Assembly: GCA_945903465.1 (NCBI GenBank)
Contig: CAMDOF010000015.1
Location: 1 to 64,000 of the forward strand
Length of the DNA stretch: 64,000 bases
From: Opitutus sp. GAS368
GTDB taxonomy: Bacteria; Verrucomicrobiota; Verrucomicrobiia; Opitutales; Opitutaceae
Direction of reading: 5' to 3'
The position numbers and the translations under genes are program-made. The notes beneath the pieces were generated by a model, which made no database searches, was not told where the DNA came from, and saw only the letters and a program-made list of their open reading frames with translations. Shown one piece after another: positions 8,131 through 16,834 of the stretch. Every line of letters starts with the position of its first letter. Positions within the stretch are counted from its first letter, which is position 1.

Positions 8131-8568
8131 ATGAGCAAGCCCTTTCCCAGCGATGAACGGCCGGCAATATCGTTTCCAAATTGGAAGACGGTCCTGCGAG
8201 ATCTGCCGCTGGAGCAGCAGGCGAGCCTGGCCCGCGAAGTCGTCGCGTTTCTGCGGCACTGTAAGCAGGCCCACGCTCCGGTTTCGGTGGCTTTGGTGAA
8301 GCCATATTTGGCGACTGGCGGCGGCACCGGAGAAAACGTGAAAGCGGCCTTGCGGTGGTTTTGCAGTCTGGGAAACGTGCGGCCCGACGCGGAGATGGCA
8401 TCGGCGGGCGAGAGGGGCTCGCACGCCGGGGCTGAAGTCTTGAAATCGGGCAGCGGGCAGCGAGAATCTGGGAGCGCGGAGAGGGAGCGCACGGAGAATG
8501 CGGGCGCAGGGACGCGCCCGCCCACCGCGGACCAGGCGTGGCCAGGTAACGCGTCCCCAGCAAAGTGA
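8131..8568 (+). pseudogene. Tyrosine recombinase N-terminal remnant
   Basis: The ATG at 8131 follows a good GGTGGAG ribosome site and opens a 145-residue frame. Residues ~10-80 (LRDLPLEQQASLAREVVAFL, then VSVALVKPYL) resemble the SAM-like, core-binding N-domain of integron-type or phage integrases. The catalytic domain with its Arg-His-Arg-Tyr set is absent. After about residue 90 the composition becomes Ser/Gly/Glu-rich and unlike an integrase. No attC-like sites were seen nearby. The likely explanation is a degraded integrase in an accessory region; an alternative is a stand-alone small protein derived from one. Confidence 0.55.
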
Positions 8569-8743
8569 TCGGGCGAAGGGCGGAGCGATAATTTTTGCAG
8601 AGATCCAAAGCAGCCGGGAAGGCTGGAGGTTCGGAAATTTCCCGCCTGTCATTTTCCCCTCGGCCATTCCCACGCAGCGGACCAGCGCCATTGTCGACGG
8701 CGGCAAAATGAAACTGCAATCAGCCTAGATTCGTCAGTCGGTT

Positions 8744-8892
8744 AACCGCTAATCTTCGCTAATTCCCGCTGATCCATCAGGGAGAATTGCCCCGGACGTC
8801 AATTTTGGATTCACCGATTAGGTGATTCATCGGTCGAGTTGGATGCCATTCAAAACTCTTTCATTGGCGTCGATTAGCGAAGATTAGCGGTT
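8744..8892. repeat. 149-bp element with perfect 20-bp inverted ends
   Basis: Bases 8744-8763 (AACCGCTAATCTTCGCTAAT) are the exact reverse complement of 8873-8892. The interior also holds short palindromes, CTGAT-CC-ATCAG near 8769 and CACC-GATTA-GGTG near 8812. No coding frame and no clear target duplication are visible. It resembles a palindromic MITE or REP-type element. It occupies part of the gene-free 8569-9322 stretch, whose remainder holds the second copy of the ~100-bp repeat and nothing else I can identify. Confidence 0.75.
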
Positions 8893-8960
8893 CCTCCTTC
8901 TGCGGTTTTTAGGTTCAGTCCCAGTGCGGTCGGGGCGCCGGCGCGGGGCCGCCCCCACAC

Positions 8961-9063
8961 AGTATTTTGAGCGGAGGTAGAGACAGCGCGAAAACAAACC
9001 CCTCCTCCACCCCGCAAATCCAGTTTCCTAGCAGCGCCCGCCCCAAAACAGAGTTTTGGCCGC
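8961..9063. repeat. Dispersed ~100-bp repeat, copy 2
   Basis: Direct-orientation copy of 6573-6672. It again ends in a CCAAAAC / GTTTTGG hairpin, followed by CGCGACCGAAAGAAACTG, which parallels the CCCGACGGGAAGAAACAG of the first family. Bases after 9080 diverge. Confidence 0.82.
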
Positions 9064-9322
9064 GACCGAAAGAAACTGCGGGCGCGAGGCCGGTGATCGT
9101 GCATGCCGGGGAGCAGTTCTTTCCGCGAGGCCGGCTATCCATCGCCGCAACCCAGGTGTGCTTTTTAAGCCCGTCTAGCCGTCTGAGGCCGCAGGCCGTG
9201 GGGGAGGGCGAGGGGGCGGGGTGATTGGTGGCGCTTCCGCGCAAGCGGTTCCGACCCCGCTTAGGAGCTTACCGCATCCCAATGCACCCTTCGGGCCGCC
9301 GCGGCGAGCGCCAACCACACCC

Positions 9323-10210
9323 ATGCCTGAAAAGCCATCCCCTCGTCCGCCCGATAAGCCGATGATCACGCAGACGGTGATTCATCCCGATGCCGCCGGC
9401 ATCGATCTCGCCGCCGAGGCGCATTACGTCGCCGTACCCGCCGGTCGCGATCCGCCGCCGGTGCGCAATTTCGGCACCACGACCGACCGGCTCATCGTAT
9501 TGGCCGGGTGGTTACAGAAGCCGACGATGCTGATCGTCCGGATCCGCGACTCGTTCGACCGACTGATCGTATTGGCCGAGTGGTTACAGAAGTGCGGCAT
9601 TCGCACCGTGCCGATGGAGGCGACCGGGGCGTCTTGGATCCCGTTGTTCGGACTGCGGGAGGCCCGCGGGCGGGAAGTCTGCCTGGTCAACGCCCGGCAC
9701 GTGCGCCACGTGCCTGGGCGCAAGAGCGATGGGCAGGACTGCCCGTGGTTACGGTTCCGGCACTCCGTGGGCCGGCTCCACGCCTCGTTCCGGCCGGCAT
9801 TGGAGATCTGCGCCCTGCGCACGTGGTGGCGGCATCGCGACAGTCTGGTCCAAGTGGCCGGCGCGCACCGGTTACGCCTGCAAAAGGCCCTCGATCAGAT
9901 GAACGTGCGGCGGCATCGCGCGGTCACCGCCATCACTGGCGCGACCGGACTGGCCATTCGCGATGCGATCGTCGCGGGCGAACGCGACCCGCAGAAGCTC
10001 GCCGCGCACCGCGACCACCGCTGCAAGCAGAGCGTGGCCGAGAGCGCCGCCGCGCCGAAAAGCAAAACTGAGAGCACCCCCAGCGTCACTTTACAGAGCC
10101 ACCGTCCTCGGTTAAAAAATCCCTCAAGGGCCATCTGCGCCAAGACCCATCGCCCTAAGACGTTTCTCGAGTCCAAACCGAACATACAGTTGCTCGGTTT
10201 CCGCCGGTGA
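9323..10210 (+). pseudogene. IS110-family transposase, truncated and internally duplicated
   Basis: Residues after the ATG at 9323 show the IS110-type DEDD N-domain: HPDAAGIDLAAEAHYVAVP, MEATGASWIPLF, VNARHVRHVPGRKSDGQDC and ALRTWWRHRDSLVQ, then GATGLAIRDAIVAGERDP. The C-terminal transposase_20-type domain with its catalytic Ser is missing; after about base 10030 the sequence no longer resembles a transposase. A 37-base segment at 9484-9520 is repeated in frame at 9556-9592, inserting 24 codons into the N-domain. Both lesions make an active enzyme unlikely. IS110 elements lack terminal inverted repeats, so the borders cannot be fixed by eye. Confidence 0.8.
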
Positions 10211-11476
10211 CCTTCGCCACGCCCCCAAGCTAGCCTCGCCCGCGAGCATGGCGACAAGCTCGCCAATCACCTTGCCAGAATCATCCACCAGCTGAGGCAA
10301 AACCTTATCGATGGTATCTGCAAAATCGTGATAATACCGCACCGACTCACGCGGGATCGGCGAATTAAAAGTAATCGTGCGCACTCCCGCGAGCTGGTAC
10401 GGGGTGTGATCACTGCCAACCCAATTGATATTTTCCACGCCTTTGGGCAACCGCGCCGCTTGACCGCGCGCCTCCACCCAACGCGAAAGCACCGGCACCA
10501 GCGAATCATCGCCCAGCGCGTTTACCCCGATCGGCAAACCGATCATATCGAGATTAACCATGGCCACGACCGGCGCATCGCCCAGTTGCGCGGCTGCATG
10601 GCGCGAACCCCAAAGCCCCTGCTCTTCCCCGTTAAACCAGATAAACTCCAAGCTATGGTGCGGCGTGATTCCCCGCCACGCTAAAGTCAGCGCGTACAGC
10701 TGCGCGATTCCCAGCCCGTTATCCATGGCCCCTTGCCCGAGATCCCAGCTATCAAAATGTGCCCCGATAATTATCCGCGTGCGCTCTCTCCCCGGAACCC
10801 GCACGACCAAATTGGCCGTCTCCACGACGCGACAACTGGACTGCGTCGCCACCCGCACGCTCACCGGCACGTCCCGCCCCAGCAAGCGCTGCAGCCAACG
10901 ACCTTCCTCCTGTGCAATCGAATAAATCGGCAACGGCAAGGGAGCACCGGAAAAACTGCCCGTTCGCGCTAGCAATTGCCCACCGCCCTCGCGATTTATA
11001 AAAAGCACCGCGCGCAATCCGTGCGCCACTGCCAACGCCACAATCTCACTCGTCTGCAATGCCGTCGTCGATTCCAGCACGCCAATCCGCCCGCGCATTT
11101 CTTTGCCTTCAATCTCAGCGGGCCGGCCATTATGTAACGACACGACCAGCGCTTCAAATGCGGCGTGCGCCTGGGTGTACCCCAGCGCCGCCACCCGCAA
11201 TCGCCGCCCCAACGGCGCCACTAAATCCACCCGATCTTCGCCCCGCTCCCAGCCGGGCATCGCAAAAGGCATTCTTTCCGCCCGCACCCCCGCGCGTCCC
11301 AGCTCCTCCGCTAAACGTTCCATCGCCCCAGCATTGGCCGCACTCCCCGTCATGCGCCCACCAAAATCATCACAGAGTTTTTCCAAAAACGCGTGCGCGC
11401 TGAGCGGCTCCGCTCCCAGCACGACCGACCTCACCGCCACCATCATCATAAAAATGATTCGTCGTGCCGGCTTCAT
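10124..11476 (-). CDS. Secreted M28-family metallopeptidase
   Basis: Encodes 450 residues from the ATG at 11476. A longer start at 11494 would overlap the divergent RidA gene. A signal peptide (IIFMMMVAVRSVVLGAEP) is followed by an M28 N-region, a protease-associated-type insert around residues 110-215, and the catalytic core. The di-zinc motif IIGAHFDSWDLGQGAMDN supplies His and Asp ligands and the bridging Asp, and FIWFNGEEQGLWGS supplies the general base and a Glu ligand. NWVGSDHTPYQLAG supplies the last His. M28 enzymes are exopeptidases or carboxypeptidases acting in the periplasm or outside. The 3' end overlaps the dying IS110 frame by 87 bases on the opposite strand, so the transposon remnant abuts it. 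Confidence 0.88.
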   Translation of the reverse strand: MKPARRIIFMMMVAVRSVVLGAEPLSAHAFLEKLCDDFGGRMTGSAANAGAMERLAEELGRAGVRAERMPFAMPGWERGEDRVDLVAPLGRRLRVAALGYTQAHAAFEALVVSLHNGRPAEIEGKEMRGRIGVLESTTALQTSEIVALAVAHGLRAVLFINREGGGQLLARTGSFSGAPLPLPIYSIAQEEGRWLQRLLGRDVPVSVRVATQSSCRVVETANLVVRVPGRERTRIIIGAHFDSWDLGQGAMDNGLGIAQLYALTLAWRGITPHHSLEFIWFNGEEQGLWGSRHAAAQLGDAPVVAMVNLDMIGLPIGVNALGDDSLVPVLSRWVEARGQAARLPKGVENINWVGSDHTPYQLAGVRTITFNSPIPRESVRYYHDFADTIDKVLPQLVDDSGKVIGELVAMLAGEASLGAWRRSPAETEQLYVRFGLEKRLRAMGLGADGP

Positions 11477-11492
11477 CGACTCAACGTCCCTC

Positions 11493-12041
11493 ATGATGTT
11501 CCGCCCCCTCACCGCTCACCTCGCCTTCGCCAGCGCCCTCACGCTCAGCGCCCTCACCCCGCTGCCCGCCCAAAATATCGCCACCTCCCCAGAGTCCAAA
11601 ATCACCGCCCTCGGCCTCGCCTTGCCCGCCACCAGCGCCCCCATCGCGAATTACGTGCCCGCGGTCCGCACCGGCAACCTCATCTTTCTTTCCGGCCATA
11701 TCCCGCGCGATGCCGACAATAAAGTGATCGCCGGCAAGGTCGGCCGCGACGCCACGGAAAAGGACGCTCATGCCGCCGCACGCACCACCGCCCTCGCCCT
11801 CCTTGCCACGCTCAAACGCGAAATCGGCGATCTCAGTAAAGTTAAACGCATCATTCGCGTCGGCGGCTTCGTCAACGCCGTCGACGATTTCAAAGCCCAG
11901 CCCGCGGTCATCAACGGCTGCTCCGACTTTCTGGTCGCCGTCTTCGGCGATCGCGGCAAACACGCCCGCGCCGCCCTCGGCGTCGCCTCGCTTCCTCTCG
12001 GGGCCATCGTCGAAATCGAGATGATCGTCGAGGTCGAATAA
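11493..12041 (+). CDS. Exported RidA/YjgF family protein
   Basis: Encodes 182 residues from ATG-ATG at 11493. It has an N-terminal signal peptide (HLAFASALTLSALTPLPA), unlike the cytosolic RidA enamine deaminases. The RidA fold is indicated by NYVPAVRTGNLIFLSGHIPRD and KIGRD-like strands, then VKRIIRVGGFVNAVDDF, and the end block RGKHARAALGVASLPLGAIV, which includes the conserved Arg that binds substrate in RidA. The enzyme class deaminates reactive enamine or imine intermediates. Periplasmic versions have no well-defined role. The gene is divergent from the M28 peptidase with almost no intergenic space, so they may share a promoter region. Confidence 0.85.
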   Translation: MMFRPLTAHLAFASALTLSALTPLPAQNIATSPESKITALGLALPATSAPIANYVPAVRTGNLIFLSGHIPRDADNKVIAGKVGRDATEKDAHAAARTTALALLATLKREIGDLSKVKRIIRVGGFVNAVDDFKAQPAVINGCSDFLVAVFGDRGKHARAALGVASLPLGAIVEIEMIVEVE

Positions 12042-12154
12042 GCCGCCCGCTCCCTTCGCCCCAGCTCGCGCCCTCCTCCAAAAAAACTGCGGAGGGCCCG
12101 CGTCCAACCTGCCCGCTCGGCCCGCCGCTCTCGCTCCGTTGGCGATCGTTCGCT

Positions 12155-13447
12155 TCACGCGCTGGCTAAAATTTCCCTCACGCCCGCGATCAACGCATCA
12201 CACTCAGCCGGGGAATTAAAGAGGTGCGTCGAAACGCGCAGCGCGTTCAATTTCTCCTCTGTCACGGGGCGACAACGAATCGCCCGGGTGTTCATCAACT
12301 TCGCGAATAACTGATCTTGCGGCACCGCCGCAGTTCGGAATGTCAGCATCGCCGCACTTAGCGCGGGATGGGCCGGAGTTAGAATCTCCACCCCTTTTAA
12401 CTCACCCAGCCCCCGCCGCACCCGCTCCGTCAGGGCTCGGCCGCGCGCCGCGATCCGCGCTCGCCCCACCTGCTCCTGAAAGCGCATCGCCTCCACCAAA
12501 CCCAGCACCGCCGCCGCATTCCGCGTGCCGTACTCGTAACGCATCGCTGTTTCCGTCAATCGAAACGCTCCCGTCACCGCGTCCAAATCCCCCGTGTACG
12601 CCCCCGCCAAAACCGGCGCCACCTCATCCATCCGCTCCGGCTTTACATAAAGTACCCCCGTCTCATGCGGCCCTCCCAACCATTTGTGACCACTCGTCGC
12701 AAAGGAATCACCGCCCAGTTCCCGTAACGAAAAAGGCAGCATCCCGGCCGACTGCGCCCCATCAATGTGAAACCAAATTCCCCGCTCACGACAAAGCCGG
12801 CTCAGCGCCGCCACCGGCATCACGATGCCCGTCGGTGCGGTCACATGCGACACCTGCACCACCCGCGTTCGCCGGGTCAATAACGCTTGCACCCGCGCGA
12901 CGTTCGCCTCCGGAGAGCCTGTCGCCGGTTCAAAGGTCTTCACCACCACTCCCCGTAAACGCGCCTGCTGCCGCCACGAAAACGCCCCACCCGGATGGGC
13001 ATGCGTTTCATAAATCACTTCGTCCCCTTCCCCAAGCTTCAGTCCCGCCGCCACCGTCGCATTCCCTTCCGTCGCATTGCGCATAAACGCAATCCCCCGC
13101 GGATCCGCACCGAGAAACCGCGCCACCTCCGCCCGCGCCCCTTCCAAAAGCCCGTGCCCATGCTCCGATTTTTCCTGCAGCTGCCGCGTAATCTCCGCCG
13201 CCTTCGCCAACACCGAAATCGCCGCCGGCCCCAACCCTCCCGTGTTAAAATACGTCAACTGCTGGCTCAGCGAATACCGCGCCCGCACCGCTGACCAGTA
13301 CGCTTCCTGATCACCTTCCGTATAACTCGGTAGCGCCCCCGCGACACTCGCCGGGCCCGCCTCACCACCCGCCACCGGACCACTCACCGCCAAACCCGCC
13401 GCCCCCAGGGCAGCCCCACGAAGAAACATTCGACGATCGAGACTCAT
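12155..13447 (-). CDS. Tat-exported class V aminotransferase-like PLP enzyme
   Basis: Encodes 430 residues. The N-terminus carries a twin-arginine signal (RRMFLRGAALGAAGL), meaning a PLP enzyme exported folded. The class V fold shows TYFNTGGLGP at ~65-74, RNATEGNA at 123-130, WFHIDGAQSAG with Asp229 for the pyridine nitrogen, and SGHKWLGGP with Lys255 as the probable Schiff-base residue. The family includes cysteine desulfurases and isopenicillin-epimerase-like proteins; the real substrate is unknown. Its ATG overlaps the stop of the upstream PmoA-like gene by 4 bases (ATGA), indicating translational coupling as the third gene of an operon with the GH78-like enzyme. Confidence 0.85.
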   Translation of the reverse strand: MSLDRRMFLRGAALGAAGLAVSGPVAGGEAGPASVAGALPSYTEGDQEAYWSAVRARYSLSQQLTYFNTGGLGPAAISVLAKAAEITRQLQEKSEHGHGLLEGARAEVARFLGADPRGIAFMRNATEGNATVAAGLKLGEGDEVIYETHAHPGGAFSWRQQARLRGVVVKTFEPATGSPEANVARVQALLTRRTRVVQVSHVTAPTGIVMPVAALSRLCRERGIWFHIDGAQSAGMLPFSLRELGGDSFATSGHKWLGGPHETGVLYVKPERMDEVAPVLAGAYTGDLDAVTGAFRLTETAMRYEYGTRNAAAVLGLVEAMRFQEQVGRARIAARGRALTERVRRGLGELKGVEILTPAHPALSAAMLTFRTAAVPQDQLFAKLMNTRAIRCRPVTEEKLNALRVSTHLFNSPAECDALIAGVREILASA

Positions 13448-14295
13448 AGTGAAAAAAAAGTAAGCCGATGATCCAAGCGAAGACGTTCCCCTGGAGGTAA
13501 AATCACCTCATGCTCACGATGAAATGCCCACGCCGCAAGGGGGTTCTTCGCGCGCGCAAACCACGGGATCGGCCCTTCGCCACTCTCAAAACAAATCCGC
13601 GTGCGCCGTAAAGAGCCATCGTGCTGGCACGACCATTCCATCCGCGACGCCACCCCTCCGTGCACCGCCGCCTCACCCTCGCCAGCCAGCGTGCGCATCC
13701 CCACCACCCCATCTCCGTGCTCGTCCAACAAATCACGCGCCCCCCTAAACTGCAGGCCCGTGTAATGCGACCCCACCAGCCCCGCCGAGGCCTCGTAATT
13801 ACCGAGGGTCAAGGCACCCGCCGTCACGTTCCTCAGCTCGCTCGTCCAGCGCAGCCCCCACCCGCCCGCACTCACCGTCGTCATCAACTCCCGCCGCTCC
13901 TCCATGAGCACTCGACCACTCCCCCCCACCTCCCAGTCCACTCGCTCCTCCATGCGCTCCGCCGTCAATTCCCGCCACTCCCGGTGCCGCTGCACGCCTT
14001 GATCCTCTCGCCATTGATAGCCATCCACCGCTCGGTACGAGGGACCTCCCCAAAAGTTGACCCCATCCACCCGCGTCATCGTCATGCTTAATCCGTGATG
14101 CCAAGGATGATCATTAGGCCGGAAATTCGTCATTACGTCTCCAGCTATTGAATACAACGGATGCGCGTAAGGCCGCGGGGCTTCGTTCGCCGGCGTACCC
14201 GGCCGATAAACATAACGCCACAGGGGCCGATCCGCGCACGTTCCAATCTCGATCCAACCCGCCGCATCATGCCGAAGGTGCAGCCCACCACTCAT
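13444..14295 (-). CDS. PmoA-like (DUF6807) family protein
   Basis: Encodes 283 residues. The ATG at 14295 was chosen because it overlaps the stop of the upstream rhamnosidase gene (ATGA), although the frame remains open far upstream. Recognisable blocks are RPYAHPLYSIAGDVMTNFRP, DHPWHHGLSMTMTRVDGVNFW and GQGVQ-like EDQGVQRHREW, then SRRMEWSCQHDGSL and EVILPPGERLRLDHRL. These are typical of the family annotated as methane-oxygenase PmoA, found next to sugar-utilisation genes in Planctomycetes and Verrucomicrobia. Despite the name, no methane oxidation is implied. The His-rich motif suggests metal or sugar binding. Coupling to the rhamnosidase points to a role in deoxysugar or glycoside breakdown. 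Confidence 0.83.
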   Translation of the reverse strand: MSGGLHLRHDAAGWIEIGTCADRPLWRYVYRPGTPANEAPRPYAHPLYSIAGDVMTNFRPNDHPWHHGLSMTMTRVDGVNFWGGPSYRAVDGYQWREDQGVQRHREWRELTAERMEERVDWEVGGSGRVLMEERRELMTTVSAGGWGLRWTSELRNVTAGALTLGNYEASAGLVGSHYTGLQFRGARDLLDEHGDGVVGMRTLAGEGEAAVHGGVASRMEWSCQHDGSLRRTRICFESGEGPIPWFARAKNPLAAWAFHREHEVILPPGERLRLDHRLTFFSL

Positions 14296-16733
14296 GCGCT
14301 CACTTCCTCCACCGCGTATTTTCCCCCAAAAAACTCGCGAGTCCCACCACTCGGGAGCCGCAGCCAGACCGGCGTCCCCTCCGGCGCGATAATCTCGATC
14401 GCAAAACGACCTCCCGCCACTCGCCACGCCACCGTCACCGGACCCCGCGGCGTGCACACCGTCCCCTCGGCCCATGCCAGCCCGACCAGCTGGGGCGCAA
14501 TCGCTATCTCCGCAAACCCCGGCGCTCGCGGCGTCACCCCTAAAACTCGCGTCAAAAACTCCAAGGCCGGATGCGCACTCCACGCATGACAGAGCGAACG
14601 CCAATAACTGTTCTCCTCCACAAATGTATTCAGTCCTTTCGCTGCCATTTCGTGCCAAGCCCCCAAAAACTCTGGCAGCCGCTCGTACGCCCCCGCCATC
14701 TCCAACGCTCGAAAACCCGCGTGCCACCAAAAAAACGATCCCGGCGCCAGCCGCGGATCCGCCGGAAAACGCTCCATCACCCGCGCCCGCTCTCCCGCAC
14801 CGGCTGCTCCGCATATCATGGCCCAGGCCTGCCCATATTGGCTGACCTCCGGACCGCCCGGACGATCAAAATAAAGCCCCGCCTCCTCCGACCAGAAACG
14901 CGCGTGCAAACGCACCCGCAAAGCCGCCGCTTCCGCCGCCAAAGCCTCCGCCCGATCTTCCCGCCCGAGCCACCGACACAGTTCCCCGCACTCAGCCAAC
15001 GCCAAAATATACTGCGCTGATAAGATACACGTCGGCCCTTCCGCCGCCCCTGGCACTACTCCACGCACCCACCACGGACACCAATCCGTGATGTTCCAAA
15101 AGGGCAACTTCTCCGGCAGCCCGTCGGCTCCCGCGTGACGCCGAAACCAAGCCAGCACCGCCTCCATCCCATGCATCACATCGCGCACCACCTGCAAATC
15201 CCCAGAGCAGTAAGCGTAATCACGCACCATCGTGATCCAATGCAAAGACCATGAGGGAATGATCTGCACCAGCCGCGAGGGATAGCGGCTCTGCGTCAGA
15301 CCTTCCGAGAGCCGCGACCAATCAAAATGATAAATCGCCTGCCGGCTCAATCGATAGTCCCCGCTCGTCAACATCGCGATCTTCGACGTGACCATCGTGT
15401 CCCCGGCATACTGCATCTGCTCGTAGTAGGGACAGTCCTCAAAGGTCTCGTGCGAACATAGCCGCATCGTCCGCAACGCCATCTGCCAAATCTTTTCCCA
15501 CGCCAGGTCCGAACACGCAAATCGCCCCGTTGCCGCCAATGGGTAGGCCGTGAAACGATACCCCATCGACCGCAAAATCAGCGGCTCCGTCCCCGTCGTT
15601 ACTTTCACCCCAACATAGCGAAATGTTCGCCAATGCAGTGGCTCAAACCCTTCCGCGTCCTGCCCCGCCGGCTCCCAGACATCACTCCACCCCGTCATCT
15701 TTCCCCGCCGATCAAACGTCCATCCCGTGCTCTCATCTGCAAAATGCGCCGCTAGGTTCGCCAACGATTGCTGCCGCCCCAACAGCGTCGCCCCAACCGT
15801 ACCCCACGGCAGACGCAGTGCTTCCGCATACGTCAGACGCACCACCGCCCCGGCCCCTCCCGATGTTTCCAAGATCGGATACGCCGTCGTGAGTTCGCCC
15901 ACATCTAGAATTACCTCAACCGTTTTCATCGGCTCAATCGTCACGGCCCTTCCCAAACTGACCCACTCCCCCCATGCCACCGGCGCCGCCCGTCCCCCCG
16001 ATAGAAAAATTTCCTGAAACCGCTCGAGCGGTCCTTCTGCCAGCATCGGAATCATCCGCGGAATCAGCCCGTACGGGCTCGTCGGATCCCGCCGATTTTC
16101 AAACCGTTCCGCCTTGTAAAGGACTTGCGCCGCTCCCCAATCCCTATCGTCAAATTCTGGCTGCGTCCAACCGACCGGGCTCCAGCGCGCCACCCGATGC
16201 TCAAAGTAACCTTGGTAACCTTCAAACGTGGTGTCGTCATTTTGAAAGCGGTGCGCCGTATCCACCGCCACTTTCCACTCCGCCCCCGTGCTTAGATCCA
16301 CGACCATCGCCCCAGCTTCATTCTGCAGACCACCCTCCAGCACCAACCCACCCGCGGCCGTCATCACCGAACAGGGCGCACCCAGCCACGCTGGCCGGTG
16401 CGCCACCCGACCCATATCCATCACCAGCGCCGCCAGCACATTCTGCCCACGCCGCAGCTCCGGCGTGAGATCAAACGTTTCATAAAAATGATGGTTCACA
16501 TCCCCTTTGGCCGGCCCACGACCGATCACCTTGCCGTTAAAATAAAATAGGTAACGACTGTCCGCCGAGACGTGCACCACGAGCCGGCCTTGCCCCCACC
16601 CCAAGCCGTCGAACGTTCGCCGAAATAACCGTACCTGATAATGCGACGGGGTCGCCGCCGCCGGCAAGGGGGCAGCGTGCGTGCCCTCCGCAGACCAAAT
16701 CCAAGAAGAATGTTGAACAAACGGGAGTGGCAT
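14292..16733 (-). CDS. Alpha-L-rhamnosidase-like glycosidase (GH78-type)
   Basis: Encodes 813 residues from the ATG at 16733, which starts two residues before the conserved FVQHSSWIW entry; a GTG at 16811 would add 26 residues. The N-terminal jellyroll region carries YQVRLFRRTF, SADSRYLFYFNGKVIGRGP and DLTPELRRGQNVL, as in GH78 enzymes. The (alpha/alpha)6 barrel follows, with ETFEDCPYYEQMQYAGDTM, which contains the acidic residues expected of the active site, then NITDWCPWWVRG and the end block SLCHAWSAHPALEF. No signal peptide is evident, so it may act on imported oligosaccharides. It heads an operon with tight ATGA overlaps to the PmoA-like and aminotransferase genes. Confidence 0.85.
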   Translation of the reverse strand: MPLPFVQHSSWIWSAEGTHAAPLPAAATPSHYQVRLFRRTFDGLGWGQGRLVVHVSADSRYLFYFNGKVIGRGPAKGDVNHHFYETFDLTPELRRGQNVLAALVMDMGRVAHRPAWLGAPCSVMTAAGGLVLEGGLQNEAGAMVVDLSTGAEWKVAVDTAHRFQNDDTTFEGYQGYFEHRVARWSPVGWTQPEFDDRDWGAAQVLYKAERFENRRDPTSPYGLIPRMIPMLAEGPLERFQEIFLSGGRAAPVAWGEWVSLGRAVTIEPMKTVEVILDVGELTTAYPILETSGGAGAVVRLTYAEALRLPWGTVGATLLGRQQSLANLAAHFADESTGWTFDRRGKMTGWSDVWEPAGQDAEGFEPLHWRTFRYVGVKVTTGTEPLILRSMGYRFTAYPLAATGRFACSDLAWEKIWQMALRTMRLCSHETFEDCPYYEQMQYAGDTMVTSKIAMLTSGDYRLSRQAIYHFDWSRLSEGLTQSRYPSRLVQIIPSWSLHWITMVRDYAYCSGDLQVVRDVMHGMEAVLAWFRRHAGADGLPEKLPFWNITDWCPWWVRGVVPGAAEGPTCILSAQYILALAECGELCRWLGREDRAEALAAEAAALRVRLHARFWSEEAGLYFDRPGGPEVSQYGQAWAMICGAAGAGERARVMERFPADPRLAPGSFFWWHAGFRALEMAGAYERLPEFLGAWHEMAAKGLNTFVEENSYWRSLCHAWSAHPALEFLTRVLGVTPRAPGFAEIAIAPQLVGLAWAEGTVCTPRGPVTVAWRVAGGRFAIEIIAPEGTPVWLRLPSGGTREFFGGKYAVEEVSA

Positions 16734-16834
16734 ACACCGCGTCTTCCGCCCCAGCGTGACGGCGACACGATCTCGCTGGAATAAGGTCAGCCCCTCGTAA
16801 CACTCAACCACCGTTTTTATTTTTTATTTCCCCG

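Noticed and set aside
8741-8892. Integron attC site next to the recombinase remnant
   Set aside because: GTTAAC occurs, but the RYYYAAC/GTTRRRY core pair and typical attC folding are absent; the inverted ends fit a MITE or REP element better.
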